NCBI GenBank assembly: GCA_013122435.1 | Contig: WYDT01000047.1 | Span: forward strand, 1 to 54,530 | DNA from: Chloroflexi bacterium AL-N1 | GTDB taxonomy: Bacteria > Chloroflexota > Chloroflexia > Chloroflexales > Roseiflexaceae | Reading direction: 5' to 3' | Length of the DNA: 54,530 nt | Shown here: positions 1 through 8,892 of the stretch, piece by piece | Numbering within the stretch: the stretch's first letter is position 1 | Layout of the letters: each line of letters opens with the position of its first letter | The notes under the pieces: model-generated | What the model was told of the DNA's origin: nothing | The model's database searches: none | What the model saw: the letters and a program-made list of their open reading frames with translations, nothing else | Translations under genes and position numbers: made by a program

Positions 1-10
1 TCCTTGATAG

Positions 11-295
11 CACCGGGTCGGTGCAAAGCACCACCATCTGCGCGCCCGCTGGTATCACCCGACGCTCGGCACCTTGACCAGTCGCGCTCCCTTGGCGGGA
101 TGTGACACCCAGCCGTACAGTTTGCATCCCTATCAATATGCCTATAGTACGCCCACGACCTGGACCGACCCCATTGGAAAATTAGCCATCTTTGTCCAGG
201 GGGGATCGGTGCTGATCCGCCTGATCGAGAATCAGCATCAATCTGTGATTTGGCGTACAAATTCGCTGATGATCATATTGTTCCTGGGAAAGTAA
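11..295 (+). pseudogene. Rhs/YD-repeat protein C-terminal fragment
   Basis: The translation contains a recognisable end of an Rhs core: an RARWYHPTLG stretch, then about 30 residues later YQYAYSTPTTWTDPIGK. These match the conserved motif that precedes the variable C-terminal tip of Rhs/YD-repeat proteins. TGA and TAG codons lie directly upstream at 5-10 in the same frame, so the fragment is cut off from any upstream Rhs body. After the core the frame runs into residues without family character, while the sensible continuation (a hydrolase-like tail) is in another frame. The shift maps to the run of six G at 199-204. I call it a broken gene; a sequencing slip in the G run is the alternative. 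Confidence 0.6.
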
Positions 296-807
296 TTGCG
301 GCTAATGCCTCTGATGGAGCGCTTGCCAAAGGGGTAATAGAGATTATTAATACCTACAATGCGACCTGTGGTCAGGAACCGATTATGTTGGTTGGCTATA
401 GCCGGGGCGGGGCTACTGTCCAAAATATGGCCTGGATGACTTGGATGGCACAACCCGAGGTTGAGATTGACCTGGTGGTGACCATCGCCCCGGTAGAATT
501 CGCTCATCCTGTGTTTATTTCTCACAAACAGCCTAATGTAAAACGCCATATTAATCTACTCTCTGGACAAGAATGGGCCGCTATTCCCATTGGTAATCCT
601 GAAAAGGTATATCCACCGGACATTCCGCTGCCTGAATTTCGTGTGCCAGAAGCCGATATAGAGCGCGTTTATAAAGGCACCAGCCACTTTAGTATCATTG
701 CAAGAGAAATGCTTATATACACCAGTTTGGTACCAGTCAAAACCAAACCAATTACACCAAATCCGGTCTGGACACTGATTGAAGCCGAAGCAGCTGCGCT
801 TTCATAA
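250..807 (+). CDS. alpha/beta-hydrolase-like C-terminal tail of an Rhs protein
   Basis: About 185 residues with a GYSRGG nucleophile elbow (G-x-S-x-G) near residue 50, followed by hydrophobic strands and an FSII-type C-terminal region with a histidine, as expected for a lipase-like alpha/beta fold. The TTG start is not convincing. The frame stays open upstream to about 181, where it would join the Rhs core if the G run at 199-204 were one base different. It is therefore probably the variable C-terminal domain of the preceding Rhs protein, perhaps an effector hydrolase, rather than an independent gene. Active-site completeness was not verified. Confidence 0.5.
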   Translation: MAYKFADDHIVPGKVIAANASDGALAKGVIEIINTYNATCGQEPIMLVGYSRGGATVQNMAWMTWMAQPEVEIDLVVTIAPVEFAHPVFISHKQPNVKRHINLLSGQEWAAIPIGNPEKVYPPDIPLPEFRVPEADIERVYKGTSHFSIIAREMLIYTSLVPVKTKPITPNPVWTLIEAEAAALS

Positions 808-827
808 CGACTGTAAGAAAGGATGTG

Positions 828-1841
828 ATGATGGTAAGCTATCTATTGGGGAGAATTACGTGTCTTGGGGCAGCCAGTGTCGTGCTCCTGGTGGTGTTAG
901 GTCTGACGCTTTGGTGGGTCTGGCCCACCCGCGCACTGGTCGCGACCCACACTGGTGATCATCTGGGTACGATCATCCTTTGGGGTGTTCAACATCACCA
1001 AAACCTCACCCAACATACCACCTATCACCTGACCCAGCAGACCTTTGTGGAGTCATTTGAGCAGCCGGGGCGCCCCTTCTGGAGTATTGTTGAAACGATC
1101 CGCTTTAGTCATGATGGCCACTTGGTGGCTGTCAGTGGTGCCGAAGGACAGGTGCTAATCATAGAGGTAGCGACGGGAACAGTGCAGCACACCCTCCGTG
1201 TGCCTGAAATAGACAGTGACCCCGTGAATTATCCCACCGTGATGCAAGTCGCTTTCAATCAGGCTGGCACCCACCTCATTGCCGGAGCGGATGATAGCCA
1301 GCTCTCACTCTGGGATATTGCATCGGGCGATCTCATTGTCCAATGGGCTCCGTGGGATAGTGCAACCACACGGGAATTACACTTTTATCCAACCGATAAT
1401 GAAGTACTATTTCTAACGAAGCGCAATGCCTCGGTGTGGTCTACAACAACCCAGCAACGACAGTGGACTGGTGCACTACGCGGCTTTGATATTCCAGCCA
1501 TGGACTTTCATCCTCATCAACACGTGCTGGCCCGTGCTGGTCCCAGTTATGCTGGGACCTTTACGTCTGGTCTCCCGCTGATTGGTCAACCTGATGGTAC
1601 CATCTATGTTGAACGACTGAATTCCAACCAATTGCATAATCAGGAAGGCAACTGCGCCATTCCAACACAAGAAACAGATCGCGTGGTAGCCTCGTCGCCA
1701 TGCCCCCGTGTGGAACTGCTCCAACGATTGCGTGGTCACCGGAATGTGGTCTTGGATATGGCGTTCAGTGCTGATGGACAGTGGTTAGTATCAGGAAGTC
1801 GAGACCAAACGGTGCGGTTGTGGCATCTCAACGTCCCATGA
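828..1841 (+). CDS. Membrane-anchored WD40-repeat protein
   Basis: About 337 residues. A strongly hydrophobic segment near residues 10-32 (LLVVLGLTLWWVW) suggests an N-terminal membrane anchor or uncleaved signal. WD40 blades follow, clearest at the C-terminus where an LRGH...VLDMAFSADGQWLVSGSRDQTVRLW pattern occurs; other blades give the SLWDIASGD type motif. WD40 propellers are protein-interaction scaffolds, and no catalytic motif is visible. The ATG at 828 is preferred because AAAGGA lies just upstream; a GTG at 825 is the alternative. The gene begins about 20 bases after the hydrolase-like frame on the same strand, so the two may be co-transcribed. Confidence 0.7.
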   Translation: MMVSYLLGRITCLGAASVVLLVVLGLTLWWVWPTRALVATHTGDHLGTIILWGVQHHQNLTQHTTYHLTQQTFVESFEQPGRPFWSIVETIRFSHDGHLVAVSGAEGQVLIIEVATGTVQHTLRVPEIDSDPVNYPTVMQVAFNQAGTHLIAGADDSQLSLWDIASGDLIVQWAPWDSATTRELHFYPTDNEVLFLTKRNASVWSTTTQQRQWTGALRGFDIPAMDFHPHQHVLARAGPSYAGTFTSGLPLIGQPDGTIYVERLNSNQLHNQEGNCAIPTQETDRVVASSPCPRVELLQRLRGHRNVVLDMAFSADGQWLVSGSRDQTVRLWHLNVP

Positions 1842-1871
1842 TGTCGTGTAGCATGCGAAACGTCGTCCTGC

Positions 1872-1906
1872 AAGGCCATCCTCAGCATTAGGCAGGGGAT
1901 GGCCTT
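1872..1906. terminator. Inverted repeat after the WD40 gene
   Basis: AAGGCCATCC (1872-1881) pairs perfectly with GGATGGCCTT (1897-1906) around a 15-base loop, 30 bases after the WD40 stop. No T run follows, so a rho-independent terminator is only possible. The rest of 1842-2107 shows nothing else recognisable. Confidence 0.4.
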
Positions 1907-2108
1907 CACGGCATAGCATTCCATGCGTATACCACGCACGTAACCTGCATGTACTCAGATTCCTCCACACGTCTGAGGAACGCGGTGGTGCTGCCGATCA
2001 TCTCATCCCACTACCGACAAGGAGACGGTGAAGTGGCGGTCACCTCTTTGGACGTGGTGGAAACGCTGGCAATCGTGTGGATCGGTGTCACATCATTATA
2101 GGGCAGTT

Positions 2109-2126
2109 TGTCAAAGCGCTTTGACA
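2109..2126. promoter_or_regulatory. LacI-family operator 1 (18-bp palindrome)
   Basis: TGTCAAAGCGCTTTGACA is a perfect palindrome with the central CG typical of LacI/GalR operators. It overlaps the -35 box of the repressor gene, so binding should block its own transcription. An identical copy lies at 3225-3242 ahead of the transporter genes. Confidence 0.9.
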
Positions 2127-2149
2127 AGAAAGCCGGAACCTGCTATAAT
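2121..2149 (+). promoter_or_regulatory. Sigma-70 promoter of the LacI gene, giving a leaderless mRNA
   Basis: TTGACA (2121-2126), a 17-base spacer and TATAAT (2144-2149) match the consensus exactly. The best start codon is the ATG at 2156, seven bases after the -10 box, so transcription probably starts at or beside the ATG and the mRNA would be leaderless. No Shine-Dalgarno sequence is present. Confidence 0.85.
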
Positions 2150-2155
2150 AGAAGT

Positions 2156-3166
2156 ATGAAGGAATCCCGTGTAAGTCAAGCAACCATTGATGATGTCGCA
2201 CAACGTGCCAGGGTGTCGATCAGTACCGTGTCGCGTGTGCTCAACAACCGTGATCGGGTGCACCCGGAGACTCGTGAGCGGATTTTACGCGCCATGCGTG
2301 AGCTACAATATCAGCCTAGCGCCATGGCCCGTGGTCTCGCCAACCAACGCACTCACACACTGGGCTTTATCATTCCGACTATTAGTGATCCCTTCTTTAT
2401 AGAGATTGTACGTGGTGTTGAAGATGCCGCAAGTTCGGCTGGTTATAGTTTGCTGGTGGCCAGTCAAGCACAAATTACGGAACATCCACGCTACACACAA
2501 CTCCTGAACCAACGGCGTGTTGATGGCGTGGTACTGGTCGCTATCGAAGTACAACGGCGTGACATCGAAGCTGTATTACAGTCAGGCATACCCATTGTAC
2601 TGATTCAGCAAGATATTGGTGCTGGTATTCCAACATTTATTGCTGACAATTACGGCGGCGCATGTCAGATGACTGAACATCTTTTACGCTGTGGGCATCG
2701 ACGGATTGCGTACATCAGTGGCAGTAACCATACACCTGACAATGGTGAACGTCTTCGAGGAGTACGTGACACACTGACTGCACATGGCCTCAGATTACCT
2801 GCGAACCGTATTGCACAGGGCAATTATCTGCGGGGGAGCGGGTATGAAGCTATGATGCAATTGCTCAAACAGACTGAGTTACCAGACGCTGTCTTTGCTG
2901 CCAATGATCAGATGGCAAGCGACGCACTGATCGCTCTGCAAGAAAACGGATTACGTGTACCAGATGATGTTGCAGTGGTCGGATTTGATGATGTACCACT
3001 GGCCAGTTATGTGACACCAGCACTAACGACCGTACATCAGCCAGCGTATGAACTGGGGCTGCAAGCGGCGCAATGTGTTTTACAGGCACTCGAAAAACCC
3101 ATGAACACCGAACATGTAGTGTTGCCAACGCACCTGGTAGTGCGAAAATCTTGCGGTTGTCCATAA
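2156..3166 (+). CDS. LacI/GalR-family transcriptional repressor
   Basis: 336 residues, the normal length for the family. An N-terminal helix-turn-helix (TIDDVAQRARVSISTVSRVLN) is followed by a hinge and a periplasmic-binding-protein-like sensor domain (LGFIIPTISDPFF near residue 65, VVGFDDVPLASYVTPALTTV near 280). It should sense a sugar and repress itself and the adjacent uptake and degradation operon, because identical palindromes sit at its own promoter (2109-2126) and before the transporter (3225-3242). The ATG at 2156 is chosen over upstream codons because it lies just after a consensus promoter. The inducer is inferred to be a gluco-oligosaccharide from the neighbouring enzymes. Confidence 0.93.
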   Translation: MKESRVSQATIDDVAQRARVSISTVSRVLNNRDRVHPETRERILRAMRELQYQPSAMARGLANQRTHTLGFIIPTISDPFFIEIVRGVEDAASSAGYSLLVASQAQITEHPRYTQLLNQRRVDGVVLVAIEVQRRDIEAVLQSGIPIVLIQQDIGAGIPTFIADNYGGACQMTEHLLRCGHRRIAYISGSNHTPDNGERLRGVRDTLTAHGLRLPANRIAQGNYLRGSGYEAMMQLLKQTELPDAVFAANDQMASDALIALQENGLRVPDDVAVVGFDDVPLASYVTPALTTVHQPAYELGLQAAQCVLQALEKPMNTEHVVLPTHLVVRKSCGCP

Positions 3167-3224
3167 AAGAGGATTTGTACAGGTCAATTATAAGCTGTTT
3201 GTCGCAGCTTTTCTTGTCGGTTTT

Positions 3225-3242
3225 TGTCAAAGCGCTTTGACA
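3225..3242. promoter_or_regulatory. LacI-family operator 2
   Basis: The same 18-bp palindrome as at 2109-2126, placed 70 bases before the binding-protein gene. Its right half supplies a TTGACA that could be a -35 box, although no good -10 follows at 17 bases. It marks the transporter operon as the target of the adjacent repressor. Confidence 0.9.
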
Positions 3243-3312
3243 CGTTTATGCCAACGTTCGAGCCACAACATACCGTCAAAGGCTGACGGCTCCCACAGGA
3301 GCGAGAAAGGAC

Positions 3313-4719
3313 ATGGTTATGATGACCACGCATTTGTCTCCATGGCGCCAACGCACGTTTTTACTCACCTTCCTGGTACTCATCGCCGTTTTAGCAGCAT
3401 GTGGTGGTACCCAAACTGCAGAACAACCCACCAACCCGGAAACCGCACCCGAGTCAGAGCCAGCAACGGATGCACCCACAGAACAGGAAACGTCACCAGA
3501 GGAAGCAGTCGCCCCTACAGATGCTCAGGATGCTACCATCCAGATCGCCGTAGTTGCCGGGGCGATGCAGGACACGATGCAAACCCTCGCCGACACATTC
3601 GAGGCAGAAAACCCTGGTATAAACGTCGAGATTATTCAGGAACCTGAGGGAGGTGCCTTCGAAGCACTCATTGCAGCCGGTAATCAGCCCGATATTATCA
3701 CCGGATCTTTTGGATACATGCCCGCGAAATATGCCTCACTTGATGCGCTCATTCCCCTTGAAGACCTCAAAGGTGCACAGGAACTGTTTGCTCGACTCGA
3801 TGAACGCACAGTTCAACAAGACCTCGGCCATAACTACTATGTGCCGCTTGGTGTCGACATCACCATGATGATTTACAACAAAGGGCTATTTGAGGAAGCG
3901 GGACTCGACCCGGAAAACCCACCCCAAACCTTTGAAGCATTTCTTAATGCTGCGGAAAAGATTCAGGCACTGCCCGCCCGCGAAGATGGCACCAAGGTCT
4001 ATGGTACGGTCTTTTGGAATGACGCACTCAGTTGGGGCGGTTGGTACTGGAATATGCTCCAGCCAATCTATCTGAATGCTAATCAGGGTGAGTGCGACCT
4101 ACTTAACCAGCTTGGTACAGATATTGTATTTGATGACTCAGCCTGTACGATGGATGAATTCTTCGCCTTTACCATAGCCGCACAGCAGTACGCCCCACCA
4201 ACGATGGAGCAAGACTTCTTTAGCCGCTCCATCGGTATGTGGCCACAGTATGGCTACTCGTGGAAGCCCAACCTGGAAACTGCCAAAGATACACCGATGG
4301 TGATCGGTGAGGATGTGGGTATTGCGCCAGTGCCGGTGCCCAGTGAAGGTGACACCAGCTACACCACGCTTGGTGGACGCCCACTGATGATCATGAAGAC
4401 CACACCTGAGCGACAGGAACGAGCCTGGCAGTTTGTCCAATTCTTGATGGAAGATGAGCATAATCTCCAGTTTATTCAGGAACTCGGCTACCTTCCAGCC
4501 ATTACCAGTCTCCAGGCGAATCCTTATTTTGCAGAACCAGCACGCAAACCCTTTGTGGATGCACTTGAGCATGCAGTCTATCCACAGGCGATGGCCAACT
4601 TTGATAGCGCTGCAAATGCCTTGCTGCAAGTCTATCAGGAAGCGGTTGTTGAAGGGAAAATGGAACCAGAAGCAGCCGTCACAGCGGCGGCAGAACGCGC
4701 ACGTGCGGCGCTTGAGTAA
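3313..4719 (+). CDS. Sugar ABC transporter substrate-binding lipoprotein
   Basis: 468 residues. A positively charged start, a hydrophobic segment and a lipobox (LAAC, cysteine near residue 30) predict a lipoprotein on the outer face of the membrane. An Ala/Glu/Pro/Thr-rich linker follows, then a family-1 extracellular solute-binding domain (IQIAVVAGAMQDTMQTLADTFEAENPGINVEI onward; LGGRPLMIMKTTPERQERAWQFVQFLM near the C-terminal third). It would deliver an oligosaccharide to the two permeases encoded next. AGAAAGGA precedes the ATG. No ATPase gene lies in the cluster, as is common when a shared MsiK/MalK-type ATPase serves several sugar importers. Confidence 0.92.
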   Translation: MVMMTTHLSPWRQRTFLLTFLVLIAVLAACGGTQTAEQPTNPETAPESEPATDAPTEQETSPEEAVAPTDAQDATIQIAVVAGAMQDTMQTLADTFEAENPGINVEIIQEPEGGAFEALIAAGNQPDIITGSFGYMPAKYASLDALIPLEDLKGAQELFARLDERTVQQDLGHNYYVPLGVDITMMIYNKGLFEEAGLDPENPPQTFEAFLNAAEKIQALPAREDGTKVYGTVFWNDALSWGGWYWNMLQPIYLNANQGECDLLNQLGTDIVFDDSACTMDEFFAFTIAAQQYAPPTMEQDFFSRSIGMWPQYGYSWKPNLETAKDTPMVIGEDVGIAPVPVPSEGDTSYTTLGGRPLMIMKTTPERQERAWQFVQFLMEDEHNLQFIQELGYLPAITSLQANPYFAEPARKPFVDALEHAVYPQAMANFDSAANALLQVYQEAVVEGKMEPEAAVTAAAERARAALE

Positions 4720-4786
4720 CGAATGTAGGACTGGACACTAGCGTTTAATCCTGGCCACATATCAGTTGGATTGCTAAGGTAGCACA

Positions 4787-5728
4787 ATGGCAACACAAGG
4801 CTTACAAACAAGTACCAGACAACCGACGGCTCAGAGGCATCGTCTGTTTCGTCAGATTCAGCGTCATCGTTGGGGGTATATCTTTGTGTTGCCATGGATT
4901 CTCGTGTATCTGGTGTTCCAGCTGTATCCGCTGTTGCTCTCGTTCTACCTGACCTTCTTCACCTATTCATTCGTCAATCCCGATGATTTGCGCTTTGTCG
5001 GTATTGGCAACTGGTTACGTGGACTCGCCGATCCGCTCTTCTGGTTGAGCCTCTTCAACATCCTGTACAACCAGACTATTTTCATTGTGGTGAAGACAGG
5101 ATTAGGTTTAGCAACCGCGTTATTGCTCAAACAGGTGCTTCGGGCAGGCCGTATTTTTCGCACGATATATTTCACCCCTGTCGTAACATCGGTGATCGTA
5201 CTGATGTTGATCGGTGAGTATCTCGTTGGGCCAACCGGACCAATCCAGAGTCAACTCCTCAGTTGGGGCGTCTTCGAGCAACCAGCATTTTGGAAATCCT
5301 CATTCTGGCTACCTATGCCGATCATTGCGCTGATTAACTCCTGGAAGTGGTTTGGGATCAGCACAGTTATTTTACTGGCAGGACTCTTCGCTATCGACTC
5401 GCAGTTGTACGAGTCGGCCAGTCTCGATGGTGCCAATGCCTGGCAAAAGTTTCTCTTTATCACCATCCCACAACTGCGACCACAACTCTTCTTTCTACTC
5501 GTGGTCGACGTTATCAATGGCCTTCAGATGTTCAGTGAAGTATATGCGCTGTTCGATCTCTATGGTGGCAATCATAATCAGGCGCTGACACCCGTTCTGT
5601 ATCTCTATGCTCAGGCTTTTGATCGCTCGAATATGGGCTATGCTTCGACGCTTGGATTAACACTTGCTGCGATTATTGCCTTTATTACCGTGCTTCAGTT
5701 CCGTTTGATCAACTGTGGGAACGAGTGA
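4787..5728 (+). CDS. Sugar ABC transporter permease (MalF/UgpA type)
   Basis: 313 residues with about six hydrophobic segments and the cytoplasmic EAA loop near residues 205-225 (YESASLDGANAWQKFLFITIPQLRP), the contact site for the ATPase. The soluble N-terminal arm of about 25 residues fits the MalF-like partner. It follows the binding protein by 67 bases and its TGA lies 11 bases before the start of the second permease. Confidence 0.92.
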   Translation: MATQGLQTSTRQPTAQRHRLFRQIQRHRWGYIFVLPWILVYLVFQLYPLLLSFYLTFFTYSFVNPDDLRFVGIGNWLRGLADPLFWLSLFNILYNQTIFIVVKTGLGLATALLLKQVLRAGRIFRTIYFTPVVTSVIVLMLIGEYLVGPTGPIQSQLLSWGVFEQPAFWKSSFWLPMPIIALINSWKWFGISTVILLAGLFAIDSQLYESASLDGANAWQKFLFITIPQLRPQLFFLLVVDVINGLQMFSEVYALFDLYGGNHNQALTPVLYLYAQAFDRSNMGYASTLGLTLAAIIAFITVLQFRLINCGNE

Positions 5729-5739
5729 GGAGACCATAC

Positions 5740-6597
5740 ATGTCTGCGTCAACAACAGCAACACACCAACCAAAGCCGCTACACCTATGGGCTGCGAAGA
5801 TGCTCCCTTATGCGTTGCTCTGCGTTGGTGCATTGATCGTGATATACCCATTCTTTTATATGGTGATGAATTCGATCAAGCCTGGGACTGAAATTTCACA
5901 TAGCCCTAACGCGCTCCCGAGCCGCATCACATTCTCGGGGTATATCGGGGTGTTTGAACGGCTCAACATTCTGCAACTGTTCCGCAATTCCCTGGCGCTG
6001 GCGGGGTGGATCACGATTCTGAACACGTTTCTCAGTGCGTTGTGTGCCTATGCGCTGGCCAAGATACCGTTTCCGGGACGAGAAAAACTGTTTTCGCTGA
6101 TGCTCACCACCATGATGATTCCGTCGGTGCTCTTTCTCATTCCAACCTATGTGATTATGTACAACCTGGGCTGGGTCAACACCTTCCGTGCGTTGATCAT
6201 TCCGCAGGCAGTGGCGGTATACAACATCTTCCTGTTGCGCCAATTTATGGCCGGTATTCCCGATGAACTGGTCGAGTCAGCCCGACTTGATGGCGCAAAT
6301 GATCTGAGTATCTTTATGAAACTGATTCTGCCACTCATCCGTCCTGCCTTAGTGACCGTCGCTATTCTGACGTTTATGGGCAGTTGGAACGACTTTCTCG
6401 GCCCGCTATTGTATCTCAATCGTCCTGATCTCTGGACGGTCCAGCTAGGATTGATGCAATTTCAGTCAAGTGTCCCTGGTGAAAATGCACAGGAAATCTG
6501 GGCAGCCATCACCATGATTACGCTGCCACCGATTGTACTGTATTTCTTCCTGCAGGATCAGTTCATCCAGGCGTTTGCCAATGTACGTTTCAAGTGA
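5740..6597 (+). CDS. Sugar ABC transporter permease (MalG/UgpE type)
   Basis: 285 residues from the ATG at 5740, preferred over the GTG at 5725 because GAGGAG lies at the right distance. It has about six membrane segments and an EAA motif (LVESARLDGANDLSIFMKLILPLIRPAL). It ends FIQAFANVRFK, close to the usual GxxKG end of MalG-like permeases. It pairs with the upstream permease to form the membrane channel. Confidence 0.92.
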   Translation: MSASTTATHQPKPLHLWAAKMLPYALLCVGALIVIYPFFYMVMNSIKPGTEISHSPNALPSRITFSGYIGVFERLNILQLFRNSLALAGWITILNTFLSALCAYALAKIPFPGREKLFSLMLTTMMIPSVLFLIPTYVIMYNLGWVNTFRALIIPQAVAVYNIFLLRQFMAGIPDELVESARLDGANDLSIFMKLILPLIRPALVTVAILTFMGSWNDFLGPLLYLNRPDLWTVQLGLMQFQSSVPGENAQEIWAAITMITLPPIVLYFFLQDQFIQAFANVRFK

Positions 6598-6604
6598 GCC
6601 TACC

Positions 6605-7303
6605 ATGACGACGATAAATCCGGTCACAATAGAGCCTTCCACACCATACAAAACCACGAAGCGACTACGCACCGTCCTGATCTGGGTCGGCGTGGTGATC
6701 GCGTTGTTTGTGGGCATGTATGCGATGGCTTGGGCGCGTGCGAGCATGCTCACATCACAATTTATCGCCGATGCTGAAGCGAGCTATCACCATAATAATT
6801 ACATCGACGCCCTTACCGGCTATGAAGTGTTTGATGAACAGACCAATGTCTACATTACACGAGGTGGGTACATGCAGGTGGTCGCCATCTGGTCCGATCC
6901 CTACGCATGGCCACATCCTACAGGTCTTGCACACGCCCGAACACGTGTAGACGAAATCCTGCAGCAACACCTGACGATTGCAGACGCAGAGTCCTTTGTA
7001 CAAGCCAACATTGGCCAGACCAACCCTTATCTCGGTGTGGTCTATCTTCGTCTGGGCGAACTCTATGAGGAGGTGGGCGACACCAATGCTGCGGTGGACA
7101 TTTACACAACGGTAGCAGAACTTTTTCCTAATGAATCCGCACTCATCACCCGTGCACAACAACATCTTGATCGGTTCGAAGAGTCGCAAAACGAAACGTC
7201 ATCACGACATCAGCATCTGCCCACTACAGCACATCAACAATACGATACTCTTGACCATCTTCGTAAGGAGGAATCTGATGCACAATACAACGAAGTATCT
7301 TAA
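6605..7303 (+). CDS. Membrane-anchored TPR-like protein in the sugar operon
   Basis: About 232 residues from the ATG at 6605, seven bases after the permease stop. One transmembrane helix lies near residues 22-45 (VLIWVGVVIALFVGMYAMAWA), followed by an extracytoplasmic domain containing at least one TPR-like hairpin (PYLGVVYLRLGELYEEVGDTNAAVDIYTTVAELFPN, about residues 140-175). No enzyme motif is visible. It overlaps the next gene by 26 bases, so the two are translationally linked. A scaffold for the surface glycanase is possible. Confidence 0.7.
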   Translation: MTTINPVTIEPSTPYKTTKRLRTVLIWVGVVIALFVGMYAMAWARASMLTSQFIADAEASYHHNNYIDALTGYEVFDEQTNVYITRGGYMQVVAIWSDPYAWPHPTGLAHARTRVDEILQQHLTIADAESFVQANIGQTNPYLGVVYLRLGELYEEVGDTNAAVDIYTTVAELFPNESALITRAQQHLDRFEESQNETSSRHQHLPTTAHQQYDTLDHLRKEESDAQYNEVS

Positions 7304-8813
7304 ACCACTGTTGGTATTAGTCATGCTCGCAAGTATGGTTTTGCCAGTACATACCCTCGCACAAACAGATGACGGCGAACGGATCAGTAAAGGGGACTTT
7401 CACACGCTGTATCGGTATGCCGCAGACACATGGCAATCGTTTGTCGCCATGGCCAGCCCCACCACGGGTCTGCCCGCCGATAATCTCAGCGCCGAAGGAG
7501 TACGTTCCGCATACACATCGCCAACCAACATCGGAACCTACCTGTGGAGCACCATCGTTGCGCGCGATCTGCGACTGATTTCGCGACAGGAAGCACGGGA
7601 ACGCATTTCGGCAGCCCTCGATAGTGTCGCGCAATTGGAACGCCACGAAGCCAGTGGACAGTTCTACAACTGGTATCACCCTGACACGCTGGAGTTATTA
7701 ACCGAATGGCCCGACTCGGGCGACCCGATCTACCCTTTCCTATCAAGTGTCGACAATGGCTGGCTAGCGGCCGCACTGATCATTGTAAACCACGCCGAAC
7801 CACGACTACGTAGCCAATCACAGGCGATTCTGGCTGATATGAACTTTGGTTCCTACTATGATCCCGAGGTGGGACAAATCCGTGGTGGCTTCTGGGATGC
7901 TGAACCACCGGGCTGTGCAGTTGCTGGCACGGTCGGTGATAGCAATGTTTTCTTCACCTGTCATCACTATGGTGCCTTCAACACGGAGCCACGTATCGCT
8001 AGCTACATTGGCATTGCAATGGGTGATATTCCACCAGAGCACTATTTCAGAACATGGCGCACCTTCCCCGACACATGCGACTGGTCGTGGCAGGAGATGA
8101 AGCCAGGTGGTGAGTGGCATACCTACATGGGAGTCGAGGTTTTCGCAGGTCACTACACCTATCGTGGGATGCGAATCGTGCCGACATGGGGTGGGAGTAT
8201 GTTCGAAGCATTGATGGTACCACTGCTCATACCCGAAGAGGATTGGGGACCACACAGTTGGGGCATCAACCACCCGCTGTATGTACAGGCGCAGATCGAA
8301 CACGGTCTTGAAGAGGCACAATACGGTTACTGGGGGTTCTCGCCTTCCAACAATCCGGCGGGTGGCTATCGTGAGTACGGCGTCGACGCGATTGGCATGG
8401 ACTCGGCAGGGTATACCTCTAACCAGGAGCGCACCTCATCGGACTATGGATTCACAGGCTGCCCAGACCGCGAACCCCAACCACTGCCAACACCAGAAGA
8501 TTATACCAACGGTGTGGTGACACCACATGCCTCATTCCTGGCGCTGGATTTTGCGCCGCGTGCCACGCTGGATAACCTGGATAACTTGCAACAAGACTTT
8601 GACATCTACGGTGAGTATGGCTTCTACGACGCAGTCAACGTCGACACTGGTGAGGTCTCACAATACTACCTGGCACTCGACCAGGGCATGATCATGGCGG
8701 CGATTGGCAACGAACTCCGTCAAAACCGACTGCAGCATTACTTTACGCGTGGTGCTGTTGAACGCCATGTCCGACCGCTGATCGAGATGGAAGTATTTAC
8801 CGCTGGGGAATAA
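7278..8813 (+). CDS. Secreted glycoside hydrolase, glycoamylase-like/GH144-like
   Basis: 511 residues. A signal peptide ends near LAQ-TD (residues 1-30). The body is rich in aromatic and acidic residues and has the helical-toroid style motifs of the glycoamylase-like Pfam group that includes endo-beta-1,2-glucanases (STPTNIGTYLWS style segment near 80, SSVDNGWLAAALIIV near 150, WGGSMFEALMVPLL near 300, HPLYVQAQIEHGLEEAQYGYWGFSPSNNP near 340). A strong AAGGAGG precedes the ATG inside the end of the previous gene. Placed between an oligosaccharide importer and a GH94 phosphorylase, an endo-acting beta-1,2-glucanase is the best guess. The substrate is an inference. Confidence 0.7.
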   Translation: MHNTTKYLKPLLVLVMLASMVLPVHTLAQTDDGERISKGDFHTLYRYAADTWQSFVAMASPTTGLPADNLSAEGVRSAYTSPTNIGTYLWSTIVARDLRLISRQEARERISAALDSVAQLERHEASGQFYNWYHPDTLELLTEWPDSGDPIYPFLSSVDNGWLAAALIIVNHAEPRLRSQSQAILADMNFGSYYDPEVGQIRGGFWDAEPPGCAVAGTVGDSNVFFTCHHYGAFNTEPRIASYIGIAMGDIPPEHYFRTWRTFPDTCDWSWQEMKPGGEWHTYMGVEVFAGHYTYRGMRIVPTWGGSMFEALMVPLLIPEEDWGPHSWGINHPLYVQAQIEHGLEEAQYGYWGFSPSNNPAGGYREYGVDAIGMDSAGYTSNQERTSSDYGFTGCPDREPQPLPTPEDYTNGVVTPHASFLALDFAPRATLDNLDNLQQDFDIYGEYGFYDAVNVDTGEVSQYYLALDQGMIMAAIGNELRQNRLQHYFTRGAVERHVRPLIEMEVFTAGE

Positions 8814-8823
8814 TCCAATTTTC

Positions 8824-8855
8824 ACAGCAGGGTTTCTGATTGCATGCCCTGCTGT
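8824..8855. terminator. Hairpin between glycanase and phosphorylase genes
   Basis: ACAGCAGGG (8824-8832) pairs with CCCTGCTGT (8847-8855), nine perfect pairs with a 14-base loop and no T run. It probably adjusts expression of the downstream gene or protects a 3' end rather than ending transcription fully. Confidence 0.45.
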
Positions 8856-8892
8856 AACCATTGCTCCTACAAGCAAGACAAGGACCGCGACT

